This document shows positions 1-7,237 of a stretch of 7,873 bases of DNA, piece after piece. A program made the translations under genes and the position numbers. Positions within the stretch are counted from its first letter, which is position 1. Each line of letters opens with the position of its first letter. The notes under the pieces are model-generated. The model searched no databases. It was not told the DNA's origin and was given only the letters and a program-made list of their open reading frames with translations. The stretch covers positions 1 to 7,873 of the forward strand of contig VXPN01000153.1 of NCBI GenBank assembly GCA_009839535.1, written 5' to 3'. Source of the stretch: Boseongicola sp. SB0662_bin_57. GTDB lineage: Bacteria; Pseudomonadota; Alphaproteobacteria; Rhodobacterales; Rhodobacteraceae.

Positions 1-795
1 GCGCTTCGAGCGGGAGGCGGTCGCGCCGACGGGCGGAGAACGTCCCGAACGGATCCACGCCTCGTTCGACGGCCGGGCGGGCACGCGCGAGGCGAAGCTT
101 CTGCGCCTCTGCGAGATGGCGCCGGACCCGAAGACCGGCAAGGCGACGACGGTGCAGGGGAGCGTCACGCAGTCGGCGGCGATCGACAGCGCGGCCGCTC
201 CCGAACACGGCACGTCCGCCTTCGAGGCGCGTCTCCGTCGCGAGGCGCAGAGGCGCGGGGCGCATGACGCGCGGGAGGTCGTGATCGTCTCGGACGGTGC
301 GCCGTGGATCGAGAACACGGCGGACCGGGTGTTCGGCACCGGCAACGTGAATTGCATCCTGGACCAGTTCCATGTCCTTGAGACCCTGCGGGCCGCGGTC
401 CGGGCCATGGAGCCTGACCCGGCGGAGGAGGAGCGGCGCTACGAGCGGCTGAAGCAGCTGGTCAAGGCGGGCGAGGTCGAACCGGTGGTCCGGGAGCTGT
501 CGCGGCACGCGAAACGGCACGAGGAGGTCGCGAAGTGCGTCGGGCACTTCCGCAAGAACCTTCACAGGATGCGCTACGGCGACTGTAGCGCGAAGGGCAT
601 GCCCGTCGGGTCCGGGGTCATCGAGGGAGGCTGCAAGTCGGTGATCTGCGGGCGCATGAAGAAAGGCGGCGCCCGATGGTCAATGACGGGAGCCAACAAC
701 ATCATGGCGCTGAGGTGCTGCTCGCTCAACAATCAGATGACCGACCTGTTCGACTGGCGGCGCGCTGCTTGAGCGGGATAAATCCGGACACACCC
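1..795 (+). mobile_element. Right part of an insertion sequence (ISKra4-like), boundary uncertain
   Basis: The transposase implies that bases 1 to somewhere beyond 772 belong to an insertion sequence whose left end is outside the window. The right end is not defined by direct evidence. I place a provisional edge at 795 because TAAATCCGGACACACCC (779-795) follows the stop codon closely and could be a terminal repeat. The end could instead lie anywhere up to about 960, just short of the neighbouring mscS stop codon. No target-site duplication can be checked without the left end. Confidence 0.4.
2..772 (+). CDS. ISKra4-family-like transposase, C-terminal part (5' end outside window)
   Basis: This is the DDE transposase of an insertion sequence, which would cut and join DNA at the element ends. 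The frame is open from base 2, so the ATG at 116 is internal and the true start lies off the left edge; 256 residues are visible. Resemblance to ISKra4-type transposases rests on ordered landmarks: GTREAKLLRL near visible residues 28-37, VVIVSDGAPW near 93-102 (Asp98, candidate second catalytic Asp), DQFHVLETL from about 121, then PVGSGVIEGGCKSV around residue 208 (candidate catalytic Glu208) followed by RMKKGGARW and GANNIMALR. The family's first catalytic Asp normally lies upstream of the REAK segment and would be outside the window. The C-terminus looks complete, and I see no frameshift in the visible part. Family assignment is from memory of conserved motifs, not a search. Whether the element is active cannot be judged because the left end and the first Asp are missing. 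Confidence 0.85.
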   Translation, partial: RFEREAVAPTGGERPERIHASFDGRAGTREAKLLRLCEMAPDPKTGKATTVQGSVTQSAAIDSAAAPEHGTSAFEARLRREAQRRGAHDAREVVIVSDGAPWIENTADRVFGTGNVNCILDQFHVLETLRAAVRAMEPDPAEEERRYERLKQLVKAGEVEPVVRELSRHAKRHEEVAKCVGHFRKNLHRMRYGDCSAKGMPVGSGVIEGGCKSVICGRMKKGGARWSMTGANNIMALRCCSLNNQMTDLFDWRRAA

Positions 796-796
796 A

Positions 797-830
797 TCCG
801 CCTCCGGGCCCGTCCGTGCCCGGAGACGGA
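797..830 (+). repeat. Inverted repeat / stem-loop downstream of the transposase
   Basis: Bases 797-809 (TCCGCCTCCGGGC) pair with 818-830 (GCCCGGAGACGGA). This gives 12 of 13 pairs with one C/A mismatch and an 8-base loop. There is no T-tract after it on either strand, so it is not a typical intrinsic terminator. It could be a subterminal structure of the insertion sequence, or a weak bidirectional transcription block between the converging transposase and mscS genes. The rest of the 773-963 gap contains a second quasi-palindrome at about 868-886 and nothing else that I recognise. Confidence 0.55.
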
Positions 831-963
831 TCTTGCAAGAGCAACAGTTGAGGCACGACGACCTCCCGGGTGCGGGACCGCAACCCCCGCCCGCGCCCTT
901 CGTCGTCGTCGACCCGGCGCGTGACGATGCCCTGTACGCGCTGGCGATGGCCCGGCCCGGCTC

Positions 964-2289
964 TCACGGCGCCTGGTTCGAGATCCCGGACGGCAGGCGA
1001 ATGTCGCTCGACTTCAAGTGCAGGTCGCGCTGCGGGAAGGGGAACTGGATGCCGTGCTCGTGGAACAGATCCCAGACACGCAGCAGCAGCTCGCTGATGA
1101 CGTTGGCTCGCCCCTTTGCCGGGTCGTTGATCCAGATACGTATCTCGAGGTCTACGGAGCTTTCTCCGAAGCTCCTGAGCAGGCATCGAGGGGGCGGGTC
1201 GGCCAGCACCCGCTCGACCCCGGCAGATGCCTCGCGGCACAGGTCCATCGCGAGCCGCACGTCGCACTCGTAGGAAATTCCAACCGGGACGCAGAGCCGC
1301 ACCGCGCTGTCGCTGTGCGACCAGTTCTCGACGCGTTGCGTGATCAACTCCTCGTTCGGGATGAGGTATTCGACGCCGTCGCGCGTCCGGACCGCCGCAT
1401 AGCGTGCGCCGAGCGACGCGACCCAGCCATAGGTGTTGCCCACTGCAATGACGTCATTCGGCTTGATCGACTTGTCCATCAGCAGCAGAAGGCCGCTGAT
1501 CAGGTTGGACACGATTTTCTGCAGGCCGATCCCGACGCCTATGCCGAGCGCGCCGCCGAACACCGTAAGCGCCGTGAGGTCGATTCCCAGGCTGCCGACG
1601 GCGACCAGGAAGGCAAACGTCACGAGCACGATCTTGACGATCTTGGAAATCAGCACCTGGACCGTCGGGGTCAGGTTGTCCGACCGCCTGATCTGCCGCT
1701 CGAGAAGGTTGGAAAGCACCAGCATCGTCCACAGGAGAACCACAAGGGCCAGGGTGCCTTTCGCAATGGCGAGCAGCGAAATCCGCACCTCCCCGAAGGT
1801 CATTCCGATGCCGTCGAGCAAGGTGACCGTTGCGTCGAACAGTCCCAGCGCGACCAGGGCTGCCAGGATCCAGGCGGTCCAGGCGACCGACCGGGCCACC
1901 AGGTCGTTGCTGATGAAGCCCGACGCCAGCCGGATCGCAACCCAGGCGCCAGCCAGGCTCGCCGCGATCTGCGTCAGGCGATGGCCGAACAGTTGGGTTT
2001 GCGCCCCGGCTTCGACGGCGATCCACAGAAACACGAGGACGACGATCTGGGTGGACAGCGCAGAAAGGCGACCGACGAAGCCCTGCAACTCGGCATGCCG
2101 CGCCCCAAGCACCGATGCCGCAGAGATGGCACGACGCAGCCGCGGACCCAGCAGCTGGCCGAGCAGAAGCGCCAGAAGGATCAGCCCCGCCTGGGTCGCG
2201 TTGTCGGCCGACAACACGTGGGTTGCAAACCACTCTTCAAGGCCGGCCCGGAATTCTGGCAGATTCAGTCTATTGATAACCTCGTCCAT
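964..2289 (-). CDS. MscS-family mechanosensitive ion channel
   Basis: This is an inner-membrane channel of the small-conductance mechanosensitive family, which opens under membrane tension to release solutes. From the ATG at 2289 it has 441 residues, longer than the roughly 286-residue E. coli MscS, because of extra N-terminal helices. Hydrophobic segments lie near residues 33-49, 79-95, 108-126, 134-152, 173-192 and 217-236. They are followed by the pore-lining helix at about 245-270 (GALGIGVGIGLQKIVSN, Gly/Ala-rich as expected). The cytoplasmic beta and alpha/beta domains then carry IPNEELITQRVENW at about 310-323 and end with FPFPQRDLHL near 416-425. The stop is the complement of TCA at 964-966. 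The frame also has an upstream TTG at 2343 adding 18 residues, but I prefer the ATG, which has a weak GGA 8 bases upstream. The gene is last in the - strand run, 106 bases after the barrel gene, so co-transcription is likely but not tight. It shows no truncation, although the transposase region begins only about 190 bases beyond its stop. Confidence 0.9.
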   Translation of the reverse strand: MDEVINRLNLPEFRAGLEEWFATHVLSADNATQAGLILLALLLGQLLGPRLRRAISAASVLGARHAELQGFVGRLSALSTQIVVLVFLWIAVEAGAQTQLFGHRLTQIAASLAGAWVAIRLASGFISNDLVARSVAWTAWILAALVALGLFDATVTLLDGIGMTFGEVRISLLAIAKGTLALVVLLWTMLVLSNLLERQIRRSDNLTPTVQVLISKIVKIVLVTFAFLVAVGSLGIDLTALTVFGGALGIGVGIGLQKIVSNLISGLLLLMDKSIKPNDVIAVGNTYGWVASLGARYAAVRTRDGVEYLIPNEELITQRVENWSHSDSAVRLCVPVGISYECDVRLAMDLCREASAGVERVLADPPPRCLLRSFGESSVDLEIRIWINDPAKGRANVISELLLRVWDLFHEHGIQFPFPQRDLHLKSSDIRLPSGISNQAP

Positions 2290-2298
2290 CGAGTCGAT

Positions 2299-2335
2299 CC
2301 CGGCACCCGCCTCCACTCTGGCGGCTGGCGCCGGG
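2299..2335 (-). promoter_or_regulatory. Nested hairpin immediately upstream of the mscS ATG
   Basis: Read on the - strand, an outer stem pairs CCCGGCGC with GTGCCGGG (8 pairs including one G-U). A 3-base bulge (CAG) leads to an inner stem of CCGCC with GGCGG closed by an 8-base loop. In + strand RNA the G-U pair would become an A/C mismatch, so the fold is better in the direction of operon transcription. The stem ends 9 bases before the ATG and its base includes the GGG of the weak GGGA ribosome-binding site. There is no U-run, so it is not a standard terminator. It may limit read-through or translation of mscS. If the TTG at 2343 were the real start, it would lie inside the coding region. 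Confidence 0.45.
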
Positions 2336-2395
2336 AATTTCAACTACGGCGGCAGCGGGATGCCTGGCCTTGCCGGTCAGTCCCAACGGCGCAGA

Positions 2396-3823
2396 TCAGA
2401 AGTGATAGTTGAGCGTGGCGAACAACCGGTCATTGTTCCCGATTCCCCGAAACGGCGCTTGCCCGCCCGACTGGTAGGCCACCAGTCCGGTCGACAACTG
2501 GAGGGCGTCTGTCCAGGCGTAGTCGAACTGGAGCCTGCGAACGGCGCCGAGTTCTCCGGTCTTCCCGAAGGTCAGCGCAAGGAACGTGACATCCAGCGCG
2601 TCGTTCAGGAATGTGCGCTGGACCCGAAGAGCGGTCGCGGTCTCGTTGCGCCTGCGGTCATCGGGCGGCGAAGCAAGGCGGTCGTCGAAGTCGGAAATGT
2701 GGTCATTTCTAGCTTCAAGCGCGATGGCGGTATCGGCAAGTCCGGAGTATTCGACCCCTGCCAGCGTCGTGAGGCGCGAGAACGTCCGTGCGCCCGCATT
2801 GGAGAAGCGCAGGTCGTTGAAGAGCGCCGCCTCCGCCTTGATGAGCCAGCTTCCGCGCACGAGATTCCCGGCCGCGCCCGCCATCGTGATCCGGTTGTGA
2901 TGCAGCCTCGGCTCTCCGGAAGGCGTTGCTGCGACGTGCGGCCGGTCGTCGAACATGCGTGCCGCGTACAAGGACATGTCCCACCCCGGGAACGTGCCGT
3001 TCAGCGCAAGCGCCAGTTCAGGAACGCCGAACGCATTGTCCGGTGTCGTGCGTTGCGGCAGTGCTTCCGTTCCGACGAAGAAATCGCTGCCGGGCACCGG
3101 AAGCTTGTCGAAGCGGCGTTCCGGAATGGCGATCATGCTGATTGACCAGGGGTCGGCGTAGCGGTCCAGCCGAAGTGCCGTGACCGGCAGCCGGTGGTCC
3201 TTGATATCGGTCAGGCCGGGAAGGCGGTTGTCGACGGGATTGAGCACATCCGTCACGCGAAAGAGGTCCGATCTGCCCCAGGCCAGGATCTGGCGGCCGA
3301 CGGTGAGGTCGAGGTTTCCCGAAGCCGGTCCCTTGAGGAAGAACTCGTCGATTTCCGCCTCGCGCCCGTAGGCGTCGGAGAATTCCGATGAACGCCCTGC
3401 TTCGCCGTTCGCTGGGCCGGCCACAGGATCAAGCCAGAAATGCCCTTCGACGCGGGCCTTCCAGGCAGATCCGAGCCTGACGTCCGCTTCGATGTCCAGC
3501 CGTGACTGCATCGACGACAGGCCGCGATGATCAACGCCGGAGGGCGGCGGGGCGTCATGGGCGACATTGATCACGAGCCGGTGGCTGACGCGTGCCCCGA
3601 ACCGAAGCCGGGCGGGGGGCTGTTCGGGAGGGGGCGGCTGCCGCGATGCCGGACCGACATCGGTGTCGAATCCCTCCAGTGCAGTCAGGATGTCATCGGG
3701 CGGTTGAAGCGTCGGCGCGTCGCCGAATCCCTCCAGCACCCGGCCAAGGTTGTCCTGGGCGAGGACGGGGCCGGCTGCCAGGGTCAGGACAAGGACGGCT
3801 CGCAGTGTCATGACAACGTTCAA
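2396..3823 (-). CDS. DUF1302-like outer-membrane beta-barrel protein
   Basis: This is probably the outer-membrane component of the envelope system encoded by this operon. A signal peptide covers residues 1-22 (hydrophobic LRAVLVLTLAAGPVLA, cleavage before Gln23). The mature N-terminus has two LEGF motifs (residues 30-33 and 49-52) and a proline-rich linker (RQPPPPEQPP, 61-70). From about 72 onward it shows alternating amphipathic strands typical of a barrel, with VGRQILAWGRSDLFRVTDV at 175-193 and NPVD at 195-198, matching the GRQ...WG...NPxD signature I associate with DUF1302 proteins. The last residues are NYHF, a C-terminal Phe as expected for BAM-assembled barrels. The 475-residue call starts at TTG 3823, which overlaps the stop of the upstream gene by 4 bases and has AAAGG 5 bases upstream. 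An ATG at 3811 (471 residues) is an alternative and also leaves a good signal peptide. The substrate is unknown, and the family name is from motif memory. Confidence 0.8.
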   Translation of the reverse strand: MNVVMTLRAVLVLTLAAGPVLAQDNLGRVLEGFGDAPTLQPPDDILTALEGFDTDVGPASRQPPPPEQPPARLRFGARVSHRLVINVAHDAPPPSGVDHRGLSSMQSRLDIEADVRLGSAWKARVEGHFWLDPVAGPANGEAGRSSEFSDAYGREAEIDEFFLKGPASGNLDLTVGRQILAWGRSDLFRVTDVLNPVDNRLPGLTDIKDHRLPVTALRLDRYADPWSISMIAIPERRFDKLPVPGSDFFVGTEALPQRTTPDNAFGVPELALALNGTFPGWDMSLYAARMFDDRPHVAATPSGEPRLHHNRITMAGAAGNLVRGSWLIKAEAALFNDLRFSNAGARTFSRLTTLAGVEYSGLADTAIALEARNDHISDFDDRLASPPDDRRRNETATALRVQRTFLNDALDVTFLALTFGKTGELGAVRRLQFDYAWTDALQLSTGLVAYQSGGQAPFRGIGNNDRLFATLNYHF

Positions 3824-4617
3824 GGACCCCTTTCGAGCTGCCGCAAGGTGAAGAGGCCTTCGTCCAGGTCCTGGTTGTAGCGGACGCCTTCGAATCGCAG
3901 CACGGTGCGATGCCGTGTCTTCTCGTTTCTCACGGTGCGCATGTCGAGCTCGACACGCGTCCAGATGCCGTCGATCCGTTCCAGCCCCGTGATGTCGAGG
4001 TATTTCAGCTCGCCACCCTTCGTCAGCCAGTGGACCGCCCGCACAACCACGTCGATGTCCTTGCGGACGAACATCACCGACTTCGCATAGCCGTAGCGCT
4101 CCCTGACCGAGGCCGACGCGGGCGTCGCCTCGATGAGCCAGGCGGGATCGCCGCGAACGTCACGTTCGCCAAGAAGCCTGTAGTTCCACTCCTCGGTGAC
4201 ACGCCGCGTCATGTCCGCGTAGGAGAAGTCGGTGCCCATGAATGACTGTGACTTGCTGGCGCCGGCGATCCGCTTCGTCTTTCGCAGTTCAGGCAGATAG
4301 AGCCACTGGTCGTCATCCCGGTTCGGGTCCCGGAAGTCATGGGTCAGGAATCCCGTGTTGCGCACGTTCGAGGGCGAAAGGAAGAACATGAGGTTGAGCG
4401 TGTCCTGGCCACGATCCTTCATGAACGTCTGGAGCTGGCGTGTCCTGGTGCTTCCGTCACGGTCGATCAGCGTCATGGACATGCGGGCCGTCCGATTGTC
4501 GCCGTCATCGACGGCATCGGCCCGGCGCATGATGCTCAGTGCCTGATCTTCGGCGGCCTGCGCTGCGGGCAGCGGCAGAAACATGCAGGTGATCAGGACA
4601 AGTGCGGACTTCCTCAT
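3820..4617 (-). CDS. LolA-like periplasmic outer-membrane lipoprotein-sorting family protein
   Basis: This is a periplasmic protein of the LolA-like group often annotated as outer membrane lipoprotein-sorting protein (PF17131 type). Such proteins have a half-barrel fold able to shield a lipid or acyl group, and here it probably ferries substrate between the RND protein and the outer-membrane barrel. It has 265 residues with a signal peptide at 1-21 or so (MRKSALVL..., cleavage near AAQA). Cys11 is not in a good lipobox, so I do not call it a lipoprotein. The hallmark region runs from DDQWLYLPELRKTKRIAG (102-119) through SFMGTDFSYADM (125-136). The C-terminal half has beta-strand-like segments such as GGELKYLDI (201-209) and RHRTVLRFEGVRYNQDL (235-251). 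The ATG at 4617 overlaps the RND stop in an ATGA arrangement, and GGGAG lies 7 bases upstream of it. Its own stop overlaps the next TTG. Both overlaps suggest translational coupling and fixed stoichiometry. Confidence 0.88.
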   Translation of the reverse strand: MRKSALVLITCMFLPLPAAQAAEDQALSIMRRADAVDDGDNRTARMSMTLIDRDGSTRTRQLQTFMKDRGQDTLNLMFFLSPSNVRNTGFLTHDFRDPNRDDDQWLYLPELRKTKRIAGASKSQSFMGTDFSYADMTRRVTEEWNYRLLGERDVRGDPAWLIEATPASASVRERYGYAKSVMFVRKDIDVVVRAVHWLTKGGELKYLDITGLERIDGIWTRVELDMRTVRNEKTRHRTVLRFEGVRYNQDLDEGLFTLRQLERGP

Positions 4618-7100
4618 TCGGCTTCTCCCAGTTGTGCAATTGCTTCCGGACGCTTCAGGCTGCGGTAGCGAAGGGCCATGAGCGCCGGTGCAAGAACGAA
4701 GTCGGCGGCCAGCGCGGTCACTATGGTGATGCCGGTCAGGAGCCCGAAATCGACCAGGTTCCTCATGTCGGCAAGGCAGAAGATGAAGAAGCCGGCGGTC
4801 AGTACCGCGGATGTCAGCAGCATCGCGCGGCCCGAGGTCTGCAGCGTCTCGTGCACGGCGCGCTCCACGGAACCGGTGCGTTCGAGATACCTGTGAAAGT
4901 GATGCATGAAGTGGACCGTGTCGTCCACGGCAAGGCCGAGGGCGATCGAGCCGACCAGCATGGTGAAGAGATTCAGGGGGATCCCGGCGACCTGCATCAG
5001 CGCAAGCGTCAGGAGTATGGGCGTGAAGTTCGGAAGCATGCTGATCAGCCCGGTGCCGACGCGCCCTATGAGCGCGATCATCATCAGCGTGATCACGACG
5101 CCGGCGATGAGATAGCTGCGGGCCGCGGAGTGGATCGTGTTCTCAAGGGTTCTGCTCAGCAGGCTCATGATTCCGGTCACGGTGACGTCGGCGGCACTTC
5201 CGAACGCACTCGCAAACCGTTCTTCCACGTCCCGGATGAACGGCGGGTAGTGCAGGGTGTCCTGCCAGGGGACGCGCATGCTGAAGCGTGCACGGCTGAA
5301 CCCGAAATCGACGAGATCCTCCAGGTCATCCGAGCCGGAATTCTCGAAGAGCAGGAATTCCTGCGGAATCAGCGCGGGATTTTCCGGGATGCGATGGAAT
5401 TCCGCACGGTTCTCGTTCAGCGCCTGGTGAATCTCCTTCAGCAGATCGGCCACGGACAGGACCGCACCGACCTTGGCGGGTCCCCTCGACTCCGTCTCGA
5501 TGCCCCTCTTCAGGGCATCGAGCCTGAGAAGCGTGTCCCGGTCGTGCAGGCCGTTCTCGGTTCCCGTGTCCAGCACGACCTCGAGCGATACCGACCCTCC
5601 GAGATCGCGGTCTATGGCGCGAGTCGCCTGGTGCACCGGCCAGTCGTCAGGCAGCCATGAAAGGACGTCGTGCGAAAACCGCAGCTGCACCGCGAATCCG
5701 AATGCAACCGTCGCCACCACAAGGAATGCGCAGACGATCGGCACGGCATTGCGAACACCGAATCTCGCGAATGCGGCCAACACCCTGTCCGTCAGGGCCG
5801 ATGCCCTGTGTGGCGATGCCACGGCCTGCATGGCCCTCGACGGGATCAGTGCAAGCCCGGCAGGCAGCAAGACCAGGGTGTAGACAAGCGCGATCAGGAT
5901 CCCGATCGCGGAATACCGTCCCAGGTCGGCGATCGGGGCGACGTCGGCGACGGCAAAGGAACCCAGGCCGGCGGCGGTGGTCAGGCTCGTCAGGAGGACC
6001 GGCAGCCCGGCATGGCCAACCGCTGCGACAATCGCCCGTTCCCGGTCAAGTCCGGCGCGGATGTTCCTGAAGTGAATGGCCAGCAGGTGAACCGCCGCGC
6101 CGACGCCCACGGCAAGCAGGAATGACGGGAGAATGACGATCGGCAATGTCACGGGGGTGGCGAGGTGGCCCATGAGTCCGAGCGTGCTCAGCAGCGCCAG
6201 CAGCACCACTCCAAGAGGAAGCACCACGGCCGCAACGGAGCGGAACATTGCGAACAGGAGAATCGCGATGACCGCGATCGCCAGCAGCACGGATCGCGCC
6301 ATGTCTTCCTGAAGTGCCGACTTCAGGGATTCCATGACTGCCGGGGTTCCCGCGACATGCAGGATGAAGCCGTCCCGTCCATGCTCCGCCACGATTTTGT
6401 CGACGGCTTCGAACGCCCGTTGGGTCTCTTCGTCGCCCAGCCGCTCGCGGGGACCCGCGTCGGGGGGAGACTCGTCAAACAGGGCAAGCGCGTCGTCGAC
6501 CGACTGTTCCTCGATTCCGGCGAACCTCGCCAGCTCGAGCGCGATCGTGGTCACCGTGCCATCAGGCGAGATCAGGAGGTTGCGGTACAGGGGATTTGCC
6601 AGCACCCGGAATCGAAGTGCCGCGAGGTCCTGCTCGGAGTCCGGCCATGACTGCAGGAGATCCTCGACAATCAGGAGGTCGCCTTCTCCCCTTGTGCTGC
6701 GTGCGTTGACCATGGAAGTGATGTGCGCAAGATAGGGCACACCCGAGGCAAGTGCGTCGTGGAGTTTCTTCAGTTCAGTCAGGGACCCATGGGTGAACAG
6801 CTCCTCCGGTTCGACGGAAACGATGATCACGTCGTCGCGGCCGAATTGGTTCCGAAACTCCTCGTACCGCTCCAGTACCGGATCCCCGGTCCGAAGAAAG
6901 GACTCGGTCGACGTGTCGACGACGAGATTGCGCAGCCCGGTCGCTGCAGCAGCGGTTGCAAGCAGCACGACGATGATTGCTGGAACTCTCCTTCGGCAGA
7001 GACAGGTCGCCGACGCTTCGAACCACCGCTCCACCCGTGCCTTGAACCTCGCCACCGCCACTATCCGTCTGGACCGCGGGTCGGCAGGCGGGTGCCGCAC
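4614..7100 (-). CDS. RND-superfamily (MMPL/HAE3-type) inner-membrane transporter
   Basis: This is a proton-motive-force-driven inner-membrane transporter of the RND superfamily, of the MMPL-like group that moves lipids and other hydrophobic compounds. It has 828 residues in two similar halves with about 12 membrane segments: near 39-56, 269-286, 288-307, 317-343, 364-384, 394-418, 451-470, 660-679, 684-702, 709-733, 758-777 and 783-806. Large periplasmic domains lie at about 57-268 and 471-659. After the first helix comes VDTSTESFL (61-69), typical of the group. The second half carries GLAVDDTVHF at 722-731 with Asp726 and Asp727, the usual proton-relay site, while the equivalent first-half segment VGVGAAVHL (331-339) has no acidic residue. 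The call begins at GTG 7100 (weak GGA 6 bases upstream). A GTG at 7034 with AAGG 5 bases upstream would give 806 residues and may be the real start, since the first 22 residues are Arg-rich and unlike the family. It is the first gene of the operon and overlaps the next by 4 bases. Confidence 0.9.
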   Translation of the reverse strand: MRHPPADPRSRRIVAVARFKARVERWFEASATCLCRRRVPAIIVVLLATAAAATGLRNLVVDTSTESFLRTGDPVLERYEEFRNQFGRDDVIIVSVEPEELFTHGSLTELKKLHDALASGVPYLAHITSMVNARSTRGEGDLLIVEDLLQSWPDSEQDLAALRFRVLANPLYRNLLISPDGTVTTIALELARFAGIEEQSVDDALALFDESPPDAGPRERLGDEETQRAFEAVDKIVAEHGRDGFILHVAGTPAVMESLKSALQEDMARSVLLAIAVIAILLFAMFRSVAAVVLPLGVVLLALLSTLGLMGHLATPVTLPIVILPSFLLAVGVGAAVHLLAIHFRNIRAGLDRERAIVAAVGHAGLPVLLTSLTTAAGLGSFAVADVAPIADLGRYSAIGILIALVYTLVLLPAGLALIPSRAMQAVASPHRASALTDRVLAAFARFGVRNAVPIVCAFLVVATVAFGFAVQLRFSHDVLSWLPDDWPVHQATRAIDRDLGGSVSLEVVLDTGTENGLHDRDTLLRLDALKRGIETESRGPAKVGAVLSVADLLKEIHQALNENRAEFHRIPENPALIPQEFLLFENSGSDDLEDLVDFGFSRARFSMRVPWQDTLHYPPFIRDVEERFASAFGSAADVTVTGIMSLLSRTLENTIHSAARSYLIAGVVITLMMIALIGRVGTGLISMLPNFTPILLTLALMQVAGIPLNLFTMLVGSIALGLAVDDTVHFMHHFHRYLERTGSVERAVHETLQTSGRAMLLTSAVLTAGFFIFCLADMRNLVDFGLLTGITIVTALAADFVLAPALMALRYRSLKRPEAIAQLGEAE

Positions 7101-7237
7101 GTTACGTCCGCGACGCTTGCGGGCTGGCGATCTGCAAGGGCGATAGTGCGCATCGGCTATCCAATGAAGTCCGTATGGACGCCCGCAAGACCCTACCTTG
7201 GCGCGATCCGGCGAGTCAAACCGGGACCGATCGCCCG
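7101..7237 (-). promoter_or_regulatory. Divergent intergenic region with a weak candidate promoter for the RND operon
   Basis: This 137-base region separates the divergent RND gene and the response-regulator remnant, so it should hold the operon promoter. On the - strand the best sigma70-like pair I see is TTGACT (complement of 7214-7219) and TAGGGT (complement of 7190-7195), 18 bases apart. The -35 matches the consensus at five of six bases and the -10 at only three. This would leave a leader of roughly 80 bases before GTG 7100. I see no convincing operator repeat or riboswitch. Confidence 0.3.

Noticed and set aside
116..118. ATG at 116 as the transposase start
   Set aside because: The frame is open to the left edge and the upstream residues include a family motif (GTREAKLLRL), so the gene begins outside the window.
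868..886. Possible terminator hairpin downstream of mscS (quasi-palindrome GGGTGCGG...CCGCAACCC)
   Set aside because: The loop is only about 2-4 bases, the stem has a bulge, and no U-tract follows on the - strand.
1018..2412. A 464-codon open frame on the + strand
   Set aside because: It is antisense to mscS, rich in Asp, Arg, Gln and His, without domains, and overlaps a well-supported gene throughout.
1433..3145. A 570-codon open frame on the + strand
   Set aside because: It lies antisense to both the mscS and barrel genes, spans their intergenic gap, and has a low-complexity Arg/Ser/Pro-rich composition with no recognisable motif. It is a shadow of GC-rich coding on the other strand.
4602..5660. 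A 352-codon open frame on the + strand
   Set aside because: It is antisense to the RND gene with a charged, repetitive composition. The opposite strand has clear RND motifs.
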